DNA of 39,424 bases from Stentor coeruleus (taxonomy: Eukaryota; Ciliophora; Heterotrichea; Heterotrichida; Stentoridae). A model generated the notes under the pieces. That model had not been told where the DNA came from, ran no database searches, and saw only the letters and a list, made by a program, of their open reading frames with translations. This document shows positions 1-8,034 of this stretch, piece after piece. The position numbers and the translations under genes were made by a program. Positions within the stretch are counted from its first letter, which is position 1, and each line of letters begins with the position of its first letter. The stretch spans positions 1 through 39,424 of the forward strand of contig MPUH01000706.1 in assembly GCA_001970955.1 (NCBI GenBank), in the 5' to 3' direction.

Positions 1-140
1 GTGTTTACATGTGTAGCACTTATAACATTACACACTTTCCTATTACATAAAAATCATGCAAAATTATATTTGTGAATTTGACATTTGGTCAGAAATTTTC
101 CCTCCAGACCTCTATTGCATGCACATAAAATTTTGATGTT

Positions 141-1190
141 ATGCAGCAAAATTCTACGGAATTAATAATAAATATAATGTTAAAAGATGATAGGAAGTAT
201 AAAGATCTAGTATTTGAGCCAGCTATATCAGGGGGTTTGAGCTGCTTGCATCGACCAACAAGAGGAGGACTTTATGCAATAAGGCAAACCCAGTGCACAG
301 CTGTAATAACTCTATTGTCTGAATCTGAAAATCCAAATGAAATTGGGAATGTGTGCAAAGAATTAGGATTAAAATGGATTTGGGTTCCTTTGCAAGGAGC
401 TAATAAAAGGTTGCTTGAAAGTAATAACACAAGCTGGATCATCAGAAAAGCTTTAGATAGTGCAAAGAAAATGCTAGAGTCAGGCGATTTCATATTTGTC
501 CACTGTGCAGCAGGCATCCACAGAACAGGAATTTTTCTCTATGCACTACTCAGAATCAGTGGCTTTAACAAAGATGATACCCTAGAAAAAATAAAACGCA
601 TCCGCACAGTCACTTATGAGAAATGCGGAACTTCACGTTTTGAGCTTGCGGAATCGTTATCAACCCAGATAATGTCAGAGAACTGGAGCTTCATACGCCC
701 AGAATTTCAAGGGCTTACTTCAACAAAAACTATAAACACCCCTCTGTTTTGGATTAAAATAACTCCAACACACTTAGGAAATTTGCGTTTTGAAATTGTC
801 ATCACAAATACTGAAGTTACTGAGTACATCTTAGGTCCATGCCTGAACCTGAAAATCAAATTTGAATATGTTAGCAAGGTTTTTGGAGAGTCCTGGCTTC
901 AGGCTCGTGAAGTTAAATTCTTACCAGGTGGTATCAGTAAGAATTTCAAGTTCTTCGAAAAAGAGCTTTTGAGTTTTTTAAAAGAAAGCTGTCCTCTTGA
1001 AACAGGCCAGCTTATAGGTAAGGAAGTTTATTGGGAATTTCAGTTTATTCAAGCTTTTTGGCCTGAAGTTTCAAAAATATTTACAAATGGGATAATTGAT
1101 GTATATGATATACCTGGTGTAGTTCGAAATACTCAAAGTGAGTCTGTCTGCCAAGATATCCTAGAATATAAATCCTGCCTTCAGTCTTAG
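141..1190 (+). CDS. Dual-specificity / tyrosine-type protein phosphatase
   Basis: A 349-residue protein. The cysteine-phosphatase signature HCAAGIHRTG lies at residues 121-130, with Cys122 the expected nucleophile and Arg128 in the phosphate loop. Upstream, residues about 35-90 (a PTRGGL stretch, then a hydrophobic strand and WVPLQG) fit the N-terminal half of a small DSP fold. The family dephosphorylates phospho-Tyr/Ser/Thr or other phosphomonoesters; the substrate cannot be read here. The catalytic domain seems to end near residue 175. The remaining ~175 residues look beta-rich (alternating hydrophobics, Trp/Phe) and I do not recognise them. The start is the first ATG of the frame and no signal peptide is seen. 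The gene converges on the radial spoke gene with 22 nt between stop codons. Family assignment is firm, specificity unknown. Confidence 0.85.
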   Translation: MQQNSTELIINIMLKDDRKYKDLVFEPAISGGLSCLHRPTRGGLYAIRQTQCTAVITLLSESENPNEIGNVCKELGLKWIWVPLQGANKRLLESNNTSWIIRKALDSAKKMLESGDFIFVHCAAGIHRTGIFLYALLRISGFNKDDTLEKIKRIRTVTYEKCGTSRFELAESLSTQIMSENWSFIRPEFQGLTSTKTINTPLFWIKITPTHLGNLRFEIVITNTEVTEYILGPCLNLKIKFEYVSKVFGESWLQAREVKFLPGGISKNFKFFEKELLSFLKESCPLETGQLIGKEVYWEFQFIQAFWPEVSKIFTNGIIDVYDIPGVVRNTQSESVCQDILEYKSCLQS

Positions 1191-1212
1191 TAAGTAATAT
1201 TATATAGCTAGT

Positions 1213-2583
1213 TTAGTCTTCAGCCGCATCCTCATCTTTTTCTTCTTTCAGCTCTTCGGGTTTAATTTCTGGATAAGGTTCAGGAAATTCTTGTCGGTCT
1301 GCAGGTTCATCTTTGATAACTGATGGGCTAATTGGATAAACCCTCTCAGTTTCAACTTTCAGCCCATTACCTATATAGAAATGCAACCATTTTTCGTTTT
1401 GCTGCACTATTAGCATGCCAGGCCACCACAAGGATCTTATTACATTTACAGCAAAAGTGCAAGTACCTTTCTTTGGAACTTTTTCTGTGTACTCCTGAGG
1501 ATCGTTTACATATCTTTGGACCCAACTCTTACTTAATGAAGGTACTTCTGCATCTTTTACTATAGGCTTCAATCGTTCTTCGAATGGATCTTTCTCAATT
1601 TGTTGTGCTTTGAGGATTTCGATATCGATATCCACATCTTCAGGAACTTCAGGGTCCATATGAACAATCCTGCCACATTTCAATATACTCGGCAAAGCAT
1701 GAAGCCAGTTATTCTGATCTTTAAGTTGAGTTGTCGTCAAATAAATAGGCTCTTCTTCATTTTCGATTTCGTTAGGGTTGTCTTCTACTAATTTATGAAG
1801 ACCTTTAGGTTCTAGCATTGTCCCATGTGTAATTCTAGCAATTTGCGCACGTAGAAGCTCCTTTTCTTTCCCAGGGAAGTGTGGATTTGAGATAACAGGA
1901 GCATTTAAATTTCCAGTAAAGAGCTTTCTTATTTTCCTAGCAACCTTTAACTGGGTAGGAGTAACATCAGGCAGCTCATTCCAAGCATTGAAAGCTGAGT
2001 CTGTAACCCAATATGTGAATTGGTTAACACCTTCACCCTTTTTTTCAAAGTCAGGTGATCTTTCTTCTTCCTCCCCAGCCTCGCCCTGGCCTTCTATTAC
2101 ATAATAATCTTTTTCAGTACCATAGATTTTGCCCCAAAATCTTATATCTTTAGCTGATTTTTCTTTGATTAGCTTTTTAAGTGCTTGCCGCAATCTCCAG
2201 CACTCTTCTTCACCCAAGTCTATCCCTGCCCATCTAAGCAGTTGACGATCTTCCATAATATCTGAGATTGCTGGCAAAGCTTCTGGAGTCACTTCAACTA
2301 AGACACCTTCGTCATTTTCCTCTTTAGGTTTATCTATAAGTCTTTGTTCTAGGTTCGCCCACTTCAGTAAATCAGCGAGTTCTCCATGGTTTGCAGTTGA
2401 TGAATGTAGATAACTGAATCCATACTTTTTGATATCTTGAGAATAAAGCTCAAGCGAAGATAGAGGGCAGCGAGGGTTGTCGTAGATCAGCTGGGAGAAT
2501 AGTTCTTGCAAGTGGTCCATCAAACTTTTACCTTTTTCTCCACGGGAAGATTGTAAAAGACTTCGTAATTCCTGAACTTCCAT
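1213..2583 (-). CDS. RSPH4A: Radial spoke head protein (RSP4/RSP6, RSPH4A/6A family)
   Basis: A 456-residue protein close in length to Chlamydomonas RSP4/RSP6. Family hallmarks: WGKIYGTEKDYYVIEGQ (around residue 150), YWVTDSAFNAWNELPDVTP followed by a basic KVARKIRKLFTGNL stretch, and a C-terminal SLWWPGMLIVQQNEKWLHFYIGNG block. The tail is very acidic (EELKEEKDEDAAED), as usual for the family. RSP4/6 proteins form the head of the T-shaped radial spokes, which relay signals from the central pair to dynein arms in 9+2 axonemes; this fits a heavily ciliated cell. The ATG at 2583 is the first in frame and the stop is TAA. No intron is needed. Confidence 0.95.
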   Translation of the reverse strand: MEVQELRSLLQSSRGEKGKSLMDHLQELFSQLIYDNPRCPLSSLELYSQDIKKYGFSYLHSSTANHGELADLLKWANLEQRLIDKPKEENDEGVLVEVTPEALPAISDIMEDRQLLRWAGIDLGEEECWRLRQALKKLIKEKSAKDIRFWGKIYGTEKDYYVIEGQGEAGEEEERSPDFEKKGEGVNQFTYWVTDSAFNAWNELPDVTPTQLKVARKIRKLFTGNLNAPVISNPHFPGKEKELLRAQIARITHGTMLEPKGLHKLVEDNPNEIENEEEPIYLTTTQLKDQNNWLHALPSILKCGRIVHMDPEVPEDVDIDIEILKAQQIEKDPFEERLKPIVKDAEVPSLSKSWVQRYVNDPQEYTEKVPKKGTCTFAVNVIRSLWWPGMLIVQQNEKWLHFYIGNGLKVETERVYPISPSVIKDEPADRQEFPEPYPEIKPEELKEEKDEDAAED

Positions 2584-2971
2584 TTATTATCATATTTATA
2601 GTTATATATAGATATTTAACTAATGAAATATAATCTTACATATTACAAATTATAAAGCAAGTTATTATTTGCAATTGCACTGGAACAGGAAGTCCTTTTG
2701 ATATATATTCCTGATATCAATATTCAATGAACTACAATTAGCAATGCCTACCAGTGATAGATATATTCTTCAATATCATCTATGCAAAACAAATAATAAA
2801 TATGTTTTTACATATATTCCTAGCAGGGTTTATAAACCTAATTATCTTTATTCTCCAATCAAACAGATTTTAGTGTTTATTTCAAGTCTTTTCTAATTTT
2901 TATTCGATTCAAGCATGCATTCAAGATTCTAAAGCAGATTAAACGCCCTACTTAAGAGAATATCTAGCTAC
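2584..2971. other. Intergenic, AT-rich, no gene seen
   Basis: This lies between the 5' end of the radial spoke gene and the 3' end of Sec61-beta, both on the minus strand. No reading frame of use and no RNA-like element was recognised. It probably holds the radial spoke promoter/5' UTR and the Sec61-beta 3' UTR. Confidence 0.4.
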
Positions 2972-3223
2972 TTAGCCTCTAAGCTTGCCGACTATGTGCA
3001 AGATGACAACAATAGCAATGTAAGATAGGGAAAGAAGTAAAACAGTACTTGGACCAATCTGCAACCCTGGAGCATCTTCACTGTAAAGTTTTAGTTCACC
3101 AGCATTTCCAGTACCTCTTGCCCCATAGTTTGCGCTTCCTAATTAGTTCTTACGTCCTGATCGTTCTCCTCTTTTTCTCTGTGCACTTTCAATTGCGCTC
3201 TGAGTTTGTCCACCTTTTACCAT
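2972..3223 (-). CDS. SEC61B: Sec61 translocon subunit beta, two exons
   Basis: A 78-residue tail-anchored protein, found by reading through a 15-nt intron (3139-3153); exons are 3154-3223 and 2972-3138. The N-terminus MVKGGQTQSAIESAQRKRGE is hydrophilic and basic. The C-terminal half, ending in SEDAPGLQIGPSTVLLLSLS and then YIAIVVILHIVGKLRG, has the conserved Sec61-beta layout: a G-L-(K/Q)-(V/I)-GP motif directly before a single membrane span, then HI-x-GK at the end. Sec61-beta is the small tail-anchored subunit of the ER protein-conducting channel. Without splicing the frame stops at a TAA inside the intron, so ORF callers miss the gene. The neighbouring Sel1-repeat gene also belongs to the secretory route, but nothing suggests co-regulation. 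Confidence 0.92.
3139..3153 (-). other. 15-nt spliceosomal intron in Sec61-beta
   Basis: On the coding strand the sequence is GTAAGAACTAATTAG. Removal joins GGA-C to GA-AGC (phase 1) and restores the Sec61-beta frame. If retained, its TAA is read in frame and terminates the protein early. Position 10 is A, as in the other three introns of this window. Confidence 0.92.
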
Positions 3224-3585
3224 TGTAATATAAGAAAAATGAATGTAAACTAATATGATGCTTAGAAATAAAATTTTATGTTTAAACAAACTGCTTTAAT
3301 TTTAAATGATATAAAAGCATATAGTTTTTATTAGATAATTACCAATAATTATGCTTATCCCTCTATAGAATATTTTTTTATGAAATATAGTAATAATAAT
3401 AAGTTTGGAAATTCTGTCAATGCCATATTAGAATCAAAAGATATAAATTGGGCTATCCTGATAAAAATAAAACGAATCAGATTTTTATTACCGATTTGAA
3501 AGTCTTAACAACACTTATGTTTATTATATTAAAACCATTCCTATTAATTATAAAAACTTAAAATCTCACTGCCATTCTTTAACTT
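3224..3585. other. Intergenic, no gene seen
   Basis: About 360 nt of AT-rich DNA between two minus-strand genes. It should contain the Sec61-beta promoter/5' UTR and the 3' UTR of the Sel1 gene. No additional frame or motif was found. Confidence 0.4.
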
Positions 3586-5556
3586 TTAGCTTTCATCACT
3601 CCAACCTGCCCATGACTTAATCTTCCTCATATTTTCAATAACTTCCTTTCCATATGCTCTAGCCCAAGCTGCTGCAGCCGGAAGATAAGCTTCTTTATCT
3701 GTAGAATTATTCATAATATTCTTATATATTTCTTGAGCTTTAGTCAGATTTTTATAAACCCCAAGTCCTTCTTCATACAAAAATCCAATATAATACTTTG
3801 ATTCATCGTAATTTTCAGTATTTCTGAACATTTCATAGGCTTCAGTATAATTGCATCCAAATACACCATCGCATTTTAAAGCCATTTTGCCGATTTCTTT
3901 TTTAACAAAATCCTCGTTCATTTGAACTAAAGCCAAATACCATCTTCCAAGACAAATATCTTTATCAACATTACATGAGAAAGGTATGTCTCCTTTTTTC
4001 ATCAAATACACCAAGTTATATAATGAATCTTTATATCCTAGCATAGCGGAAATTGATAAAGCCCAAAAAGCTCCAATAAATTCTTTGGTCTGAGCTTTTT
4101 TATAGCCAATCCTTGAATATTTTGAAAGATCTCCATTTTCAATAACCAAAGATAAGTAGTCAATAGCTTTTTCAATAGACTTTTCAACGCCATTGCCTTG
4201 TAAGCATAGCAAGGCATAGTTATACATAGCTGGATGATATCCTAGATTTGCTGAGGATTCAAAATAAATTCCAGCTGATAAGTATTTCGCATTAATATAT
4301 AGCTGAAAGGCATAATTACTCATACTTTCGGAATCTTCATTTATAGATGCAATTTCAGAGATGCTGGTTCCTAAAAAATTCTCAACTTCTGATATTACAT
4401 CTTCATAGTTATCTAATGTTTTAATGTCAAAATTTTCTAATTCTTCTAAAGATAATTGCAATATTTTATCTAAATTATCCAAACTGTTTGCCACTAAATC
4501 ATAAAGCTTTTGGATTTCATCTTTTTTATAATTCTTGAAAATCCCTTTATCTATTATATACTCTATTACCTGGCTGCCTAAATTAGTATATAGAAGCTCT
4601 TGCTCATAGAAAAACCATGCTATACCTAATGCTCTTGTCGAGTTCATTTTAAGTGCAGGCAAGAGGTATTCTAAAGATTTGGTGAAGTTAGCTATTGTTC
4701 CAAGGCCATAGAAGTATATTATTGAAAGAGTTTCAAGAGCATTGATTTGCTCTTTTAATGCAGCTTTTTCGTAAAGTTCAATGCTTTTGCTTATATTGCG
4801 TTCAATTCCAAGATCAGGATTACCAAAAATATAGTTTTCTGCTATTATGGTAATTGAAGCACTAGACAAGTCTTCTATTGCTATAGAAAGCATGCGTAGA
4901 AGATTATCTGTTTCACTACCAAACATAGTATTTTCTTCAAGAAGCCCAGGTATCAAATAATAATGCGCTTGTTTGATAATGCTTTCTATGGATTTTTCAG
5001 CAACTTGAACTGCAAATTCACTTATTTCTTGAGTACTATGCCAGCATTCTAAGCCAAAATCTATATTAAGTTGTTTTAGATACTGACTTTCATAGTCTGA
5101 AGCGCATCGGTAATAATTATTCACTGCATATGCTCTCATAAGATAAGAGCCTCTTGATAAAGTTTGCTTATAAAGGCTTTTCATGAAGTCTTCAGTTGGT
5201 TCTGGAATGCCAAAAGACTCAAGAGATATATTGAAAAATTTACCTTGTAGCAAAATGACGTAAATATAGAAGCCAGCTTCAGCACTTCCTTCAATATAAG
5301 ATGAATGAAAATAATATATTGCTTTAGAGAGGTCTGGATCTATGTTATAGCCGAGAAGATATAATTCTCCGAGAACTGCAAGTGCTTCTGGGGATGATGA
5401 TTGGGTGAGTTTGCTTTGGATAAGGTCAAAATTATTAGAATCCTGAGATAGAAGGAACAGAGCTTCATCTAGATTTTTATCAAGAGATTTGATTATAGAT
5501 GGCAATAAGACTGACTGAACAGAGAGTAAAAGAAACAAAAAAAATATTCTATCCAT
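3586..5556 (-). CDS. Secreted/ER Sel1-like repeat protein
   Basis: A 656-residue protein starting with a clear signal peptide (MDRIFFLFLLLSVQSVLLPS). It carries several Sel1-like (SLR/TPR-type) repeats, recognised by G-x-G and A-x-x-x-(Y/L/F) spacing: AVLGELYLLGYNIDPDLSKA near residue 60, an IFGNPDLGIERNISKSIELY block in the middle, SAGIYFESSANLGYHPAMYN, LCLQGNGVEKSIEKAIDYLS, and YIGFLYEEGLGVYKNLTKAQ near the C-terminus. The family includes Hrd3/SEL1L, ER-luminal adaptors of ERAD, and the last repeats resemble that group. No C-terminal membrane span is visible, so either it is a soluble luminal paralogue or the Hrd3 link is wrong. Several N-x-S/T sites are present, consistent with a luminal protein. 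The ATG precedes the signal peptide directly. Confidence 0.8.
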   Translation of the reverse strand: MDRIFFLFLLLSVQSVLLPSIIKSLDKNLDEALFLLSQDSNNFDLIQSKLTQSSSPEALAVLGELYLLGYNIDPDLSKAIYYFHSSYIEGSAEAGFYIYVILLQGKFFNISLESFGIPEPTEDFMKSLYKQTLSRGSYLMRAYAVNNYYRCASDYESQYLKQLNIDFGLECWHSTQEISEFAVQVAEKSIESIIKQAHYYLIPGLLEENTMFGSETDNLLRMLSIAIEDLSSASITIIAENYIFGNPDLGIERNISKSIELYEKAALKEQINALETLSIIYFYGLGTIANFTKSLEYLLPALKMNSTRALGIAWFFYEQELLYTNLGSQVIEYIIDKGIFKNYKKDEIQKLYDLVANSLDNLDKILQLSLEELENFDIKTLDNYEDVISEVENFLGTSISEIASINEDSESMSNYAFQLYINAKYLSAGIYFESSANLGYHPAMYNYALLCLQGNGVEKSIEKAIDYLSLVIENGDLSKYSRIGYKKAQTKEFIGAFWALSISAMLGYKDSLYNLVYLMKKGDIPFSCNVDKDICLGRWYLALVQMNEDFVKKEIGKMALKCDGVFGCNYTEAYEMFRNTENYDESKYYIGFLYEEGLGVYKNLTKAQEIYKNIMNNSTDKEAYLPAAAAWARAYGKEVIENMRKIKSWAGWSDES

Positions 5557-5799
5557 AAAAATATTTATATGGTAAATAAGATTTTATGTGTTTAAGCCTT
5601 TTTGTTTCTTATTAGTGCAAACATGATTAGTTAATTATTATAAATTGATATTATTTGATTACTTTAGCTACATTTTCTATTTCTTTTAAAAATGAAAAAC
5701 CAAATAAAAGATCTTAGATTTTTGCCTTAAAATAACAAATTAATTAGTATTGAATTTTATTTAATATAAGTTAAATTTCTTCCTAAGACTCTTTGAAGT

Positions 5800-5892
5800 T
5801 TAATGATAAGCCTTGAGGCATAAAAATCTGAAGGTTGCCTCATAGTAAGCAACTTCTGTTTCTCCTATCTGAGAAGGTTTTTGCTTTTTCAT
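5800..5892 (-). CDS. Possible 30-residue small ORF
   Basis: An ATG-to-TAA frame of 30 codons (MKKQKPSQIGETEVAYYEAT...) in the gap between the Sel1 gene and the kinase gene. Its base composition is less AT-rich than the surrounding gap and an in-frame stop lies shortly upstream of the ATG. I do not recognise the peptide. It could be a small protein, a terminal exon of something longer, or chance. The rest of 5557-5953 shows nothing else. Confidence 0.2.
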   Translation of the reverse strand: MKKQKPSQIGETEVAYYEATFRFLCLKAYH

Positions 5893-5953
5893 TATGCTCT
5901 CAGCTCAGTACATCAGAAAATTAAATTATTATCAATTCAAAATATCAAAAGCT

Positions 5954-7595
5954 TTAAGATATTATTGGGGTAGTTGTATTCTTGAGATAATCTATCATCA
6001 TTAATTTGAACTCCTCTACATCAATTTCTCCATCGCCATTCTGGTCAACTTCCTTTATCATTGCATCCCAGACATCATTATTTGTATTACTATCAGTTGA
6101 TAGAAACTCTTTGAGCTCAGAAGATGTGATTTTTCCTGAATTATCTGCATCTATCATCCTAAAAGCTGAGTCTATATTTTCCTTAGTTAGCAGTTCATCT
6201 TTAGCAGAGCAAGCTGTAATGAATTCATTATAATCGATGAACCCAGAATTATTAACGTCGACTTGCTTCATAATTTTCTGCACTTCATCAATCGCAGCCT
6301 CTTTGCCCATATGTTGCATGTATGCTTCAAGTAGTTCATCATGGCTAAGTTTCCCATCATTGTTCTTATCAATTTTGGAAAATACTTCTGATAATCTTTT
6401 AGCTTCTTCCTTGCTTACCATTTGAAAAGCTATGAAACTTAAAATTGCATATTGAAGCTTGAGTTCTGCATGAAAATTCTGAAGGTGGCTTAGGGATACT
6501 AAATCAACATTTGCCATGCTACTTTCCGAAGGCCCCTGAATCCAAGGATGGTTTAGCGCTTGTACTGCTGTGATTCTATCATTTGGATTGAACTGAAGCA
6601 TTCTTGATATTAAAGACTTAGCCTCAGAGGAAATTCTGGTCCATTCAGCCCCTTGCATTGAATAGTGACCTTCAGTAACGTTTCTGAGGATTTCTTTGTC
6701 ATTTTTTCCGTAAAAAGGAGGTCTTCCTGAAAGAAGTATATATAAAATCACCCCACAGCTCCAGATATCACATTTTTCATTGTAATTCTTGGAAATGACT
6801 TCTGGAGCAATGTAGTAAGCAGTGCCGTATTTGTGAGTCATTTGTTTTTTTGGATCAAAAATAGCAGAGGTACCGAAGTCTATAATTTTTAAAGCTGCAT
6901 CAGGACCTTCTTTGTCTAAAAGTAAGTTTTCAGGCTTTAAATCTCTATGAGCTATGTGACTTTTGTGACAGTAAGCTACAGCACTCAAAATTTGTTTCAT
7001 AAAATTCATTGCAATTGATTCAGAAAGGTTCTTTGTCTTAATTATATAGTCAAAAAGCTCGCCACCAGTCACATATTCTAAGACAAGGTGAAAACTATCT
7101 TCATCTTCGTAAAATTCATAAAGCCTAACTATATTTGGATGATCAGTTCGCCTTAANCCACCAGTCACATATTCTAAGACAAGGTGAAAACTATCTTCAT
7201 CTTCGTAAAATTCATAAAGCCTAACTATATTTGGATGATCAGTTCGCCTTAAAATGTCTACTTCATTGAAAAATTGTGATTTTTCTTTCATGTCCTCAGT
7301 GATTGCTCTTTTTTGATAATTAATATGACGAGCTTTTTTGTATAGTTTTTATAGCACGCTTCTGATTAGTAGCTTTATGTATTCCCAATCGCACTGAGCC
7401 ATGAATACCAGATCCAAGTTTGGTACTGAAAATATATTGATCTTTGATAGAACCTTTGCGCTTGCCTATGAAACCTGAAGCCTCAACAACAAATTCTGAA
7501 TTTTTACTAGATGTTTGGGCGGTAATCGGTATAGGATTAGATATCTTGGCTCTATTCTTGAAATCTATACTGTTTTTTATGCAGCTGCTGCCCAT
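5954..7595 (-). CDS. Calcium-dependent protein kinase (CDPK), broken in this assembly
   Basis: One kinase gene split into two frames. The N-terminal part (7320-7595) starts MGSSC, a likely N-myristoylation/palmitoylation signal, and carries the glycine loop LGSGIHGSVRLG and the AIKTI lysine strand. The C-terminal part (5954-7291) has HRDLKPENLLL, DFGTSA, APEV and WSCGVILYILLSG, then four EF-hands with DKNNDGKLSHDE, DVNNSGFIDYNE, DADNSGKITSSE and DQNGDGEIDVEE loops. This is the classic CDPK order: kinase, junction, calmodulin-like domain. The halves are out of frame by one base; dropping one T from the T6 run at 7334-7339 joins them with no stop, which suggests a sequencing error. A 95-nt unmerged duplication around the N at 7157 also adds 32 false codons. 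CDPKs respond directly to Ca2+; substrates are unknown. Confidence 0.9.
7062..7252. repeat. 95-nt direct duplication flanking a single N (assembly join)
   Basis: Bases 7062-7156 and 7158-7252 are identical and separated only by the N at 7157. The duplicate repeats kinase subdomains III-V, so the protein would carry LRRTDHPNIV twice. This is best explained as two contigs joined without merging their overlap. Confidence 0.9.
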
Positions 7596-8034
7596 TTACT
7601 TCTAATTTATATGGAATCTAATTATAATCTAAAAACTTAAAACTTACCAATAATTATTGTTATATATAGGAGAAAAAACACTTATAAATCTCATCTTTGT
7701 ATCTTTTTTGTTAATTTTATTGTAGTATCCGATTATAAATCATTTTCATTATCTAAACTTTAATTTTTTTTAGTATTAAAATAATGCAGTTTTTTGTTAT
7801 ATTCAAATTGTGCTTTACAATTTTATAGCTTTTCTAATCTTTCTTAAGCTTGGTTCTGCTTGATATAATAGATTTGGACGAGATTTTAAAAAAAGAAACA
7901 GCTGAAGCAAATCTCTTCAGCTTATAGAAGATATAGAACTTAATCGCAAAAACAATCAGGAAACAATTAGTATAAATTATTAAACTTATATTTAAAATAA
8001 TGCTATAGAATTAAGTAGTTATGATAATTGCTTC
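7596..8034. other. Intergenic; possible short coding remnant
   Basis: Upstream flank of the kinase gene and downstream flank of the metalloprotease-like gene, both on minus. On the plus strand near 7850-7925 there is a short open, coding-like stretch (VLLDIIDLDEILKKETAEAN) with no ATG and stops on both sides. It may be a gene remnant or chance. Confidence 0.25.

Noticed and set aside
7062..7252. Internal duplication in the kinase as a real tandem exon
   Set aside because: Exact identity around a single N and the same pattern at other sites point to an assembly join.
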